Shown here piece by piece: positions 34,085 through 44,801 of a DNA stretch of 64,000 bases. Position 1 is the stretch's first letter; each line of letters starts with the position of its first letter. The position numbers were made by a program, and so were the translations under genes. Under the pieces are notes generated by a model that had not been told where the DNA came from, made no database searches, and saw only the letters and a list, made by a program, of their open reading frames with translations. This DNA is from Trachythela sp. YZ-2020. Lineage: Eukaryota; Cnidaria; Anthozoa; Malacalcyonacea; Clavulariidae. Where the stretch lies: positions 620,001-684,000 of the forward strand of contig JADLSH010000099.1 in assembly GCA_016169945.1 (NCBI GenBank), given 5' to 3'.

Positions 34085-34400
34085 TTGGTATGGCCCAAAA
34101 AAATTTTGACCCTGAGACGGCCCCTTTAGTGGGCTGTTTGGCCCCAAAATGGGGCCAAATTACAGCCCTTGATGGTGCCAAAACAGCCCATTAAAAGGGC
34201 CAAACAGCCCCATTAAAGGGCCAAACAGCTTTAGTGGAGGGCCATTAGTGGCTGTTTGCGGCCAAATGGGCATTTGAAATTTTGACCCTAAAACGGTCCC
34301 TTTTAGTGGGGCTGTTTTGACCCCAAACAGGGGCGAAATTTACAGCCCTCTTGATGGGGCCAAAACAGTCCCAGCTTTGGCCCATCAAAGGACCAATTTA
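34085..34400 (+). repeat. Left subterminal GGCCAAAA-rich repeats
   Basis: Irregular repeats of AAACAGCCCC, GGGCCAAA and GGGGCTGTTTTGACCCC type, forming many small inverted repeats. Related to the right-end repeats at 39410-39770. Confidence 0.75.
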
Positions 34401-35313
34401 GCTTTCGTTGAGGTTATTTTCGTTCGTAGTATATAATAATATTAATAACTTCAAATAAAGCTAAATTGACCCTTGTTAATAGGAACTAAAATTGGTGAAG
34501 ATAAAATATAATAGTGAGTTCCAGTACACAACAATTTAAAAGTTAAAAATATATATATTTATAAGTTTGACATTAATCTTAGTTTACACACATATATATA
34601 TACATGCAAGTTAACAGTGGCAAAACTAACAATGGCAAACTAGCATGCATGCATTCTATGCAATGCAAATTTTAAATTATTTGTGTTATTCAAAACTTAC
34701 AAAACTTAATCTATTGCCTTAAACTAGATGCAGGTTTACTAGCATTTGATTGCATGACCAGTAATTGCCATCGCAGCTAATAGAACTCATCATATATGGT
34801 TTGGAAACTCCATGAAGTACATTATAACTCAGTATCTATATTATTGTCCAGGTTTCTGCTAGAATGTGATTTTATCACATCGAAACAACCAATAGTAATG
34901 TCGAAACTAAAAAATCACATTCTTGCATAAACATAAACTAATGAGTTATATTGTACTTTGCAAGTTGCTTGTAGTCTCAATGATGAAGAGCTGATTTATA
35001 AGTATGTCAATACCCATTTACCCCATATTTTAAAATACATGTATCTTGATGGCTATATGATTGTATACACTGCTAATTTCAAGGAGTTAATTTTACTCCA
35101 AAAATGGAGTAAAAAAAATAATCTAGAATCTAGTTTTACCATTATATAAGAAAGCATAATACTATAATAATTGTTAAATAATTTATTAAGACAAAAAATA
35201 ATGTTAAGACTATTAAATAATGTACAGACTATTTTGTAGGTATTTTGTGTGTATAACAGAATAGTTCTACGGTTCGTTTTCAGCTACTGACATGCTACTC
35301 TTTAGTTCAGTCA
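34401..35313. other. AT-rich stretch, nothing recognised
   Basis: No credible ORF, RNA gene or clear repeat. The longest frame (34958-35149) starts with TTG and reads like noncoding AT-rich DNA. Confidence 0.6.
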
Positions 35314-35598
35314 TTAATGCTGAGTACTTTGTACCTTTGTATGCATTATCGCTTGATCGCAACACAATTTCCAGAAGAAAGGATAAGGCCGCAACCATGC
35401 CATCTGGGTAGGAAACGTTGAAAACGTACGGTAGTACGCGGATATGACATCTATCAGAGCGTTGATCACATCAGTACCAGGGCATTCAACAAACACTTGG
35501 TTCTCCCCAATAATCATTCACTGGTCTACATCCTCCGGGTACCCAGTGCACAGTACACAAAACTGGACCATTTCGTCCCGGACCATACTCTCCATTGT
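35314..35598 (-). pseudogene. Possible broken exon
   Basis: On the minus strand a polypyrimidine stretch and AG (TTTTTTTCCATAG, plus 35611-35599) are followed by an open stretch of about 27 codons (MESMVRDEMVQFCVLC...). A TGA comes next, then MIIGENQVFVECPGTDVINALIDVISAYYRTF and on to a stop at 35314, all in one frame. The second part resembles, by general pattern only, C-terminal exons of multicopy invertebrate proteins of unknown function. GC content is above that of its surroundings. The in-frame TGA and lack of further exons argue for a relic. Confidence 0.3.
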
Positions 35599-35790
35599 TG
35601 ACGAGGGCTATGGAAAAAAATATTGTGAATGTCAATGTAGATATTGGTGTAAAACACAACTACTCAACTAGAATACGATTACACATCCAACATAGAATAT
35701 GAAGTATGAGGTCAGAGTACTTGCACAACATTAAATGTCCCACAGTAAATAGCACTTGCCAAACATCAAATGTCCTGCAGAAAGCAAGCT
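35599..35790. other. Short interval without recognised feature
   Basis: Apart from the candidate acceptor at its left edge, I see nothing here. Confidence 0.5.
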
Positions 35791-36683
35791 AGATTATATA
35801 CTTTGTCTCAGTGGTGAAGCTAGACATTAGCAACTAGCCATGCTATGCAAATATATTTTTTAAATTATTGAAACCTTTATTTGAGTTATTATAAGGAGAG
35901 TGGGATACTCAGCAGTTGACTGTTGTGTAAAACTACCTAAAGACTGGGAGACTGCCTGGACATTATGTAGTGCTATAACCTAGCTCTCTTGGATTAAGCA
36001 AAACATCTGGCCACAATAGAATCTTAGGAGAATAAAAATTAATACACTATTTTAAAATGCATTGGACATTAATCGGTTAACCTTGAATTATCTCGATTGT
36101 GCGGTGCCAGTGTGGGAGAGTATAGCAAATACGGCGGTTGACTGTTGTGTTAAATACTACCTGAAAAATACAATAAGAAGTTCGACATTTCGAGGGAAGG
36201 CCCTTCATCTGGGCTTCTACTAACTTCCAGAAGAAGGGCCTTCGCTCGAAACGTTGAACGTCTTATTGTGTTTTTCAGGTAGTTTTATATAACAGTCAAC
36301 CGCCATAACCTTGAATTAGTTAACTACATACTGTATCAAATCTTCTCACCGCATAAAAATACAAGAATTCTAATAATTGTTATTTTTGTAAGTCCCTATT
36401 GCGACCAGAGGTTTTCTCATCCAAGAGAGAGAGAGCTTATGGCATTACCTGCACATAATGTCTAGGCAGTCTCCTACTCTCCCTTTGATTACTCAAATTG
36501 TCTGGAGTGAAGCCATGGAATCTGCTCTTACTATTCAAATAAGCATGCATTAAAATAGCCTAAAGACAATGCATTTCTGAAGGTTTCAATAATTAAAGAA
36601 TCAACAATTTGAAAATGCATCTATAGCACAACCAGTTGCTATGTCTAGCTTCATCACTGAGACAGAGTATATAATAATAAAGT
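35791..36683. repeat. Large imperfect inverted repeat with a nested foldback
   Basis: The left arm (35791-36045) and the reverse complement of the right arm (36370-36683) share long strings such as CTCAGTGRTGAAGCTAGACA, GACTGCCTRGACATTATGT and CTCTCTTGGAT. The spacer contains a separate foldback element at 36133-36304. Confidence 0.75.
36133..36304. mobile_element. Foldback (MITE-like) element, 172 bp
   Basis: Arms GGCGGTTGACTGTT...AACAGTCAACCGCC are inverted over about 75 bp each. They include CTACCTGAAAAA, AATAAGA and the core AAGGCCCTTC/GAAGGGCCTT. Single arms of the same family occur at 38905-38985 and, partly, at about 35919-35945. Confidence 0.85.
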
Positions 36684-36736
36684 ATTTTGCAATAAGCAGT
36701 GGTTACCAGGGGGTCAGTCGCCCCCCGAATAATTTC

Positions 36737-36961
36737 TCAAAGCCTTTGAATGATAGCTGGTTAACTGTGTAACAAAGCTGTATCAATTAATGATTTTACA
36801 ACCACGAAAGCCTTGATAGGCTATAATTTAAGTAAATTTGCATGAAATTTAAGTGAAAAAGGTTTTAAGAATGGAGATTTGCAGCAACAAAAGGATGGTT
36901 ATATGTTGGCAACCTAAGTTCGCACCCCCAATATTTCGCGAAGTGTCTGGCACTGGCAATA
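36737..36961 (+). repeat. Interspersed repeat family, copy 2
   Basis: Matches 31102-31320 in the same orientation, with shared GCCTTGATAGGCTATAATTTAA and GTTGGCAACCTAAGT. It is non-coding. Confidence 0.75.
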
Positions 36962-37101
36962 AAGTTCCATATCCATATCCACACATTGTTTCTGTCTGCA
37001 GGCCCCATTAGAATGTGGAAAGGAAGTACTAGTGGATACCACATAGTGTAGAGTGAGAAATAGATATGTTGTACCACAGCCATTATTGCCTTAGGAAATG
37101 C

Positions 37102-37566
37102 ATGTATCAGTGGCTTCCCCCTGTGGTCGACCCCCTGGGATGCATGGGGATTGGTCTTTTCACCCAGTCAAACCTTAGCAAATTCCCCTGCGTACAAGAT
37201 ACAGGTATTAAATACAACCCCCTATATCAAGTTACACAGCCAGTTGCAAGTGGTATAAGCTCTCATTTATTGACTGACTTATCAACACTAAAAACATCAA
37301 CACTAAAACATCAACAATGACTTGTAGCAAAAGATAGGAAATGTATAATATGAATGGCCCTAGACCAATCCTATAAATTCATAATAAATTCAATGCGTCA
37401 AAGTCACACTCGGGAGTTTCTAAATCAAAATCTCCTGGGTACTTTCCTGTGGGTTTTCGGCTTGAGAACCAAATTTGACTTTCCTCCCACCCCCAAGGGA
37501 TGCAAACACTTGGCAAATGTCTCTGGGTCCCCAGGGGTCGACCCCGGGGGGAAGCTGCTGATACAT
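37102..37566. repeat. Inverted-repeat-bounded segment (MITE-like)
   Basis: The left arm (37102-37140) reads ATGTATCAGTGGCTTCCCCC then GGTCGACCCC. The right arm (37523-37566) is its reverse complement with a few changes (GGGGTCGACCCCGGGGGGAAG, CTGATACAT). The 380 bp interior has no convincing gene. The 72-codon frame at 37354-37572 lies partly in the arm. Confidence 0.65.
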
Positions 37567-38904
37567 GGATAAGTAGGGCATAGTGTTAGTCCTCTCTACT
37601 CTTGGAACATAGGCATGATATAATTTAACATCTATGATTAACTTTTGAAGCAAACTATTTTTGTGTAAAAGTATGTTCCTGGTACTACCAAATATCCACT
37701 TATCGGCAGCATGGATTTATATTGACTGGTGCATAAGCTTCTCACAATCAAAATATATCAACCAGACATTTGAACATTTACATGTAGTTGGACAATGGGC
37801 TCAGTGATTTTACATTCTTGGACAGGTTTCGGACATGTGAAAATATATAAAAGTCATACGAATCTGCCCTATTAGTATCGATGAAACATTTCAGCTTACA
37901 AAATACAGCAGAATTTAGATACATGACTCTGATTGACAGTATACCAGTTAGTGATGACAAGGTCACAAGGATGCAATCTCATGAACTCAAATAATATATT
38001 TAGAATAGGCAATACTTTGTTTTTTCTCCATTTTCACTGCATATGTATCAACATAATTATATTAAAATCTTATATGAAATTTGTACCTGATTTTTGAGGA
38101 CAAGATGGGCTCTGAGTATTTAACTGCCAATCTGTCATATACAGTTGGACAGTTGGTAAATATAAACATTGAAAGCCCAAATAAAATTGAAGATTTTGTA
38201 TAGTAGCATTTGCTGAAGTAATTTTAAATTGGAACTGTATTATTTTCAGCGTTTTAATTCATATATTGTCGCGGCAAATTCAAATTTTAAACTGGGACAA
38301 GTGGACAACATGCTTTTAAAACATTCACGAACGAAGATTGCAAATATTTTCTAACAAAATCGCTCTATTACATATAAAACATAACAATAACCTTACCTGA
38401 ATATTATTCAGTAGTTGTCGATGTATTGCTTCTGAAAATCCAGTTTATCTTGGGTCAAAAATATAAAATTTCGAGCTCGATTCCCATTAACAGAACAAAA
38501 ATAAAAAATTTTCAAATATGGAGGTGTGATGACTCTATCCCGAGAACCTTTGCGCGTGTAGTAAGAAGACTAGGCACCAGTCTGTCAGTCAGCGCGCATT
38601 GCGGAATTTATTCATTTTTCGTTCATTGGCTTTGATGGAGTGACAAAACTTCAATCACCAGTAAATGTTTAAGATTTTGTGTTACATATAGAGCTCTTAA
38701 ATTCGAACTTGAGCATACCGATATAAATTTCCCGATATATTTCAATATTTTCGTAGAAATATTATAGCATACATGTGGATTTCTCAGTATAAGATTATTA
38801 ACATATATATTAAGGTGGTCCCCTGATTTTTTCCAAAAAGAGGGACGATTTCCGTCTTCGATCCGAAATTTTCTACAACTATTATTTGTATAAAAATCAA
38901 AGAC
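37567..38904. other. AT-rich interior without recognised genes
   Basis: About 1.3 kb of complex DNA. A slightly GC-richer patch lies at 38540-38620, but no ORF, RNA gene or repeat is supported. Confidence 0.5.
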
Positions 38905-39002
38905 GGCGGTTGACTGTTGTGTAAAACTACCTGAAAAATACAATAAGAACTTCGACGTTTCGAGCAAAGGCCCTTCGTCTGGGAGTTGGTAGAATGGGTC
39001 GG
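38905..39002. repeat. Single arm of the foldback family
   Basis: GGCGGTTGACTGTTGTGTAAAACTACCTGAAAAATACAATAAG... matches the left arm at 36133, then runs through AAGGCCCTTCGTCTGGGAG to ATGGGTCGG. The opposite strand gives an accidental 129-codon frame (39012-38623) that reads PDEGPLLETSKF through the arm. Confidence 0.8.
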
Positions 39003-39289
39003 GAAAAAACATGTGCTTTTATAGTGAATAAAAAAGCGATCACGTAATAAAAAATAAACCAATCAGATGGATTTAATCAAAACAAACTATAAACAAAACA
39101 TGGAAATCACATCACAAAATATATTAGCATATAAGGAGAAGCAAATGGGGTCAAAATAGCATTTGTGTAGTAATTGTGTAGTAATAGTACAGCCTTGTTA
39201 TTTCTTTTGGTAGTGACCAAGCATCACATTTTTAAAAAGACATTTCCATGTTGAATTTGTCATTTGAAGAGATTTGTAAACAAACTGCT

Positions 39290-39778
39290 CTCCTGTTTTG
39301 GCAATTTGGCCAAAAACGGCCTTCGTGTTTAAAAATAAAAAATTTACTCAAAATAATTTCGTGGCAAAAACAGCTCTATATTCTAAAAGGGGCTAAACAG
39401 CCCATAATGTGATAAGACGGCCCCAGAGTTGTGTCTTGGCTCCTGTCAGAGCCAAAACGACCTCCTTTCAAATTGGCTCAAAACGGCCCCCTATGGCTAA
39501 AACGGCCCCAGAGTTGCGTTTTGGCCCCTGTCAGGGTATCAAAACGGCCCCTGTTTAAAAGAGCCCAAACGGCTCCCTGGGGCTAAAACGGCCCCAGAGT
39601 TGTGTTTTGGCCCCTGTCAGGGCCAAAACGGCCCCAGTTTAGAAGAGCTCAAACGACCCCTTGGGGCTAAAACGGCCCCAGAGTTGTCTTTTGGCCCCTG
39701 TCAGGGCCAAATCGGCCCCTCTTTTAAAGAGCCAAAACGGCCCCCTGGGGCCAAAATGGCCCCAAAAAAATTACTGTG
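39290..39778 (+). repeat. Right subterminal minisatellite, unit about 85 bp
   Basis: The string (C)TAAAACGGCCCCAGAGTTG recurs at about 39411 (variant), 39496, 39582 and 39666, so the unit is 84-86 bp. Each unit also has TTTTGGCCCCTGTCAGGG. The zone ends at the TACTGTG terminus. Confidence 0.85.
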
Positions 39779-40618
39779 TGGTTATATGGTTATTTGGCTA
39801 TATATTTATATGGTTTAATGGTTTATTGGTTATGTGGTTATGTGGTTATGTGGTTATGTGGTTATGTGGCTTAATGGCTATGTGTTTATGTGGTCATGTG
39901 GTTATGTGGTTAAGTGGTTATGTGGTTACGTGGTTATGTCCTTATATGTCTATGTGGTTATGTGGTTATGTGGTTATATGGTTATGTGGTTATATGGTTA
40001 TATGGTTATATGGTTATATGGTTATATGGTTATATGGTTATATGGTTATATGGTTATATGGTTATATGGTTATATGGTTATATGGTTATATGGTTATATG
40101 GTTATATGGTTATATGGTTATAGGGTTATATGGTTATATGGTTATATGGTTATATGGTTATATGGTTATATGGTTATATGGTTATATGGTTATATGGTTA
40201 TATAGTTGCATGGTTATGCGGTTATGTGGTTATGTGGTTGTATGCTTATGTGGTTATGTAGTTATATGGTTTAATGATTATGTGACTTAATGGTTATTTG
40301 GTTTTATCGTTATATGGTTATGTGATTATGTGGTTATGTGGTTATATGGTTATTTGGTTATGTGGTTATGTGGTTATGTGGTTATGTGGTTATGTGGTTA
40401 TGTGGTTATGTGGTTATGTGGTTATATGGTTATGTGGTTATTTGGTTATGTGGTTATGTGGTTATGTGGTTATGTGAATACGTGGTTATGTGGTTATGTG
40501 GTTTTGTGGTTATGTGGTTATGTGGTTATGTCGTTATATGGTTATGTGGTTATACGGTTATGTGGTTATACGGTTATGTGGTAATGCGGTTATGTGTTTA
40601 TGTGGTTATGTGGTTATA
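39779..40618 (+). repeat. GGTTATAT octamer satellite, block 7
   Basis: Same orientation and right-hand type. A pure tract lies at about 39980-40120. The end matches the arrays preceding LINE copies 1 and 3. Confidence 0.96.
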
Positions 40619-40669
40619 CCACATAGCCATTAAGACCACATAGCCATTAAAACCACATAGCCATTAAGA
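40619..40669 (-). repeat. Three inverted 17 bp satellite units, LINE copy 2 junction
   Basis: Same CCACATAGCCATTAAGA units as at copy 1, but three instead of four (40619, 40636, 40653). Confidence 0.93.
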
Positions 40670-41194
40670 ATCAGGAAGTTTCTTAGCCTTGACTGTACAC
40701 AGACCCCGGTAAACGCATTTGTGGTTAGCCGTCTCGATTATTGCAACAGCTTATTGTTTGGATTACCTGACAACCAATTACGTAAGCTCCAACGTGTCCA
40801 GAACGCAGCTGCGAGGCTCATTTGTAATGGTGGACGGTTTAACCATATTACTCCTTCTCTAATGGGTCTTCACTGGCTAAATATAACCTACAGAATTCAA
40901 TTCAAAATCTTGCTTCTCAAGTTCACAGCACTTAACGGACTTGCTCCAGAATATATTTCAGAACTCTTAGAACTAAAGATTACGTCGAGATATAATCTTA
41001 GATCATCGAATGACAAGCACCTACTAGAGCATCCGAAAATAAGAAGTAAAGCTACTCTGGGTCACCGCTCCTTTAATGTTGCGGCACCCAAGCTCTGGAA
41101 CAATCTTCCAAATGGTCTGCGCACTATTTCGAACGTTGATAGTTTTAAACGTATGCTTAAAACGCACCTTTTTAAAATAGCATACAACTGTTAA
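40670..41194 (+). pseudogene. LINE ORF2 C-terminal fragment, copy 2
   Basis: 174 open codons. The protein is identical to copy 3 over 157 residues, and both differ from copy 1 at about eight positions (for example HWLN for HWLP, GHRSFN for GDRSFI). It has the same family motifs (SRLDYCNSLLFGLP, AAPKLWNNLP) and lacks RT catalytic residues and endonuclease. Confidence 0.88.
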
Positions 41195-41365
41195 AATATT
41201 TGTTTACATTTATTATTCTTAGTTAGTACTTATAGTTTGATGTAAATATTTTTAAGTCTAAATAACTACTATCATGACATTGTAAATCCTGTAATTGGTT
41301 CTCTTTTGTAATGCGCCTGTGAGCATCTTTTTATGAAACAGGCGCAATATAAGTAATTAAATTAT
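40670..41365 (+). mobile_element. 5'-truncated LINE, copy 2
   Basis: Same truncation point, same 3' hairpin and same tail as copy 1. Because the 5' breakpoint and junction are shared, this arose by duplication with the array and not by a new insertion. Confidence 0.9.
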
Positions 41366-42394
41366 GTTATATGGTTTAATGGTTATATGCTTATGCGGCT
41401 ATATGGTTAAATGGTCTAATGGTTATGCGGTTATGTGGTTTATTGGTTATGTAGTTATATGGTTTAATGGTTTAATGGTTATATGGTTATGTGTTTATAT
41501 GGTTATATGGTTATATGGTTATATGGTTATATGGTTATAGGGTTATATGGTAATATGGTTATATGGTTATATGGTTATATGGTTATATGGTTTAATGGTT
41601 TAATGGTTATATGGTAATATGAATATGTCGTTATGTGGTTATGTGGTTTAATGGTTATCTGGTTTTTTCGTTATATGGTTATGTGGTTATGTGGTTTTGT
41701 GGTTATGTGGTTATATGGTTATATGGTTATGTGGTTATGTGGTTATGTGGTTATGCAGTTGTGTGCTTATGTGGTTATATGGTTATGTCGTTATATGGTT
41801 ATGTGGTTATGTGGTTTTGTTGTTATGTGGTTATATGGTTATATGGTTATGTGATTGTGTGGTTATGTGGTTATATGGTTACATGATTATGTCGTTATGT
41901 CGTTATGTGGTTTAATGGTTATCTGGTTTTTTCGTTATACGGTTATGTAGTTATGTGGTTTTGTGGTTATGTGGTTATTTGATTATATGGTTATATGGTC
42001 ATGTGGTTATGTGGTTATGTGGTTATATGGTTATACGGTTATATTGTTATATGGTTATATGATTATGGGGCTATGTGGTTATATGGTTATATGGTAATGC
42101 GGTTATGTGGTTATATGGTTTAAAGGGTATATGGTTATGCGGGTATATGGTTATATGGTCTAATGGTTATGTGGCTATGTGATTATGTGGTTATATGGTT
42201 ATATGTTTTAATGGTTTAATCGTTATATGGTTATATGGTTATGCGGTTATATGGTTATATGGTTATATGGTTATATGGTTATATGGTTATATGGTAATAT
42301 GGTAATATGGTTATATGGTTATATAGTTATATGATTATTTATTTATATGGTTTAATGGTTTAATGGTTATATGGTTTAATGGTTATATGGTTTA

Positions 42395-43900
42395 ATGGTT
42401 ATCTGGATATGTGGTTATGTGGTTATATGGTTACGTGGTTATGTGATTATGTGGTTATGTGGTTATGTCGTTATATGGTTATGTGGTTATGTGGTTTTGT
42501 TTTTATGTGGTTATATGGTTACATGGTTATATGATTGTGTGGTTATGTGGTTATATGGTTACATGATTATGTCGTTATGTGGTTATGTGGTTTAATGTTT
42601 ATCTGGTTTTTTCGTTATATGGTTATGTGGTTATGTGGTTTTGTGTTTATGTGGTTATATGGTTATATGGTTATATGGTCATGTGGCTATGTGGTTATGT
42701 GGTTATATGGTTATATGGTTACATGGTTATATGGTTATATGGTTATATGGTTATATGGTTACATGGTTATATGTTTATATGGTTATATGGTTATATGGTT
42801 ATAAGGTTATATTGTTATATGGTTATATGATTATGGGGCTATGTGGTTATATGGTTATATAGTAATGCGGTTATGTGGTTATATGGTTTAATGGGTATAT
42901 GGTTTAATCGTTATATGGTTATACGGTTATGTGGTTATGTGGTTATGTGGTTATGTGGTTATATGTTTTAATGGTTTAATCGTTATATGGTTATATGGTT
43001 ATGCGGTTATATGGTTATATGGTTATATGGTTATATGGTTATATGGTTATATGGTAATATGGTAATATGGTTATATGGTTATATAGTTATATGATTATTT
43101 ATTTATATGGTTTAATGGTTTAATGGTTATATGGTTTAATGGTTATATGGTTTAATGGTTATCTGGATATGTGGTTATGTGGTTATATGGTTACGTGGTT
43201 ATGTGATTATGTGGTTATGTGGTTATGTCGTTATATGGTTATGTGGTTATGTGGTTTTGTTTTTATGTGGTTATATGGTTACATGGTTATATGATTGTGT
43301 GGTTATGTGGTTATATGGTTACATGATTATGTCGTTATGTGGTTATGTGGTTTAATGTTTATCTGGTTTTTTCGTTATATGGTTATGTGGTTATGTGGTT
43401 TTGTGTTTATGTGGTTATATGGTTATATGGTTATATGGTCATGTGGCTATGTGGTTATGTGGTTATATGGTTATATGGTTACATGGTTATATGGTTATAT
43501 GGTTATATGGTTATACGGTTATATTGTTATATGGTTATATGGTTATATGGTTATATGGTTATACGGTTATATTGTTATATGGTTATATGATTATGGGGCT
43601 ATGTGGTTATATGGTTATATGGTAATGCGGTTATGTGGTTATATGGTTTAATGGGTATATGGTTATGCGGGTATATGGTTATATGGTCTAATGGTTATGT
43701 GGCTATGTGATTATGTGGTTATATGGTTATATGTTTTAATGGTTTAATCGTTATATGGTTATATTGTCATATGGTAATATGGTAATATGGTTATATGGTT
43801 ATATGGTTATATGGTTATATGATTATATATTTATATGGTTTAATGGTTCAATGGTTATATGGTTTAATGGTTATCTGGTTATGTGGTTATGTGGTTATAT
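42395..43900 (+). repeat. 760 bp higher-order tandem pair
   Basis: The order GGTTATCTGGATATGTGG, GGTTTTGTTTTTATGTGG, GGTTTTTTCGTTATATGG at 42395-42700 repeats at 43155-43460. The pair is itself copied at 54369 and 55137, where the spacing is 768. Confidence 0.85.
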
Positions 43901-44801
43901 GGTTGCGTGGTTATGTGATTATGTGGTTATGTGGTTATGTCGTTATATGGTTATGTGGTTATGTGGTTTTGTTGTTATGTGGTTATATGGTTATATGGTT
44001 ATGTGATTGTGTGGTTATGTGGTTATATGGTTATATGGTTACATGGTTATATGGTTATATGGTTATATGGTTATACGGTTACATTGTTATATGGTTATAT
44101 GATTATGGGGCTATGTGGTTATATGGTTATATGGTAATGCGGTTATGTGGTTATATGGTTTAATGGGTATATGATTATGCGGGTATATGGTTATATTGTC
44201 TTATGGTTATGTGGCTATGTGGTTATGTGGTTATATGGTTATATGTTTTAATGGTTTAATCGTTATATGGTTATATGGTTATGTGGTTATATGGTTATAT
44301 GTTTATGTGGCTATATGGTTATATGGTAATATGGTAATATGGTAATATGGTAATATGGTTATATGGTTATATGGTTATATGGTTATATGGTTATATGGTT
44401 ATATATTTATATGGTTTAATGGTTTAATGGTTATATGGTTATATGGTTATATGGTTTAATGGTTATCTGGTTATGTGGTTATATGGTTATGTGATTATGT
44501 GTTTATATGGTTATATTGTTATGCGGTTATGTGTTATGTGATTATTTGGTTATATTGTTATATGGTTTAATGGTTATATGGTTATATGGTTATATGGTTA
44601 TATGGTTATATGGTTATATGGTTATATGGTTATATGGTTATATGGTTATATGGTTATATGGTTATATGGTTATATGGTTATATGGTTATATTGTTATATG
44701 GTTATATGGTTATATGGCTGTATGGTTATGCGGTTATAAGGTTATGTGGTTGTATGGTTATGTGGTTATGTGGTTATATGGTTTAATGGTTATGTGACTT
44801 A

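Larger units (their letters stand above)
34064..39778. mobile_element. 5.7 kb block with terminal inverted repeats (unclassified DNA transposon-like)
   Basis: The left end is CACAGTA (34064-34070) and the right end TACTGTG (39772-39778), exact reverse complements. Weaker similarity continues inward over about 35 bp (GCCATTTTGG near both ends). Both subterminal zones are packed with GGCCAAAA/GGCCCC motifs in opposite sense. The flanks match an empty array at 33390-33450. The target duplication is either TG or, if the right end is taken at 39780, GTTATATG; periodic array makes this ambiguous. No transposase is recognised inside. The interior holds other repeats and one possible broken exon. Confidence 0.6.

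Noticed and set aside
37354..37572. 72-codon ORF and its antisense partner at 37420-37653
   Set aside because: Both read through the inverted-repeat arm; the apparent coding GC content comes from that repeat.
38623..39012. 129-codon minus-strand ORF beginning with ATG
   Set aside because: Its recognisable part (PDEGPLLETSKF) is the foldback arm translated by chance; the rest is low-complexity AT-rich sequence.
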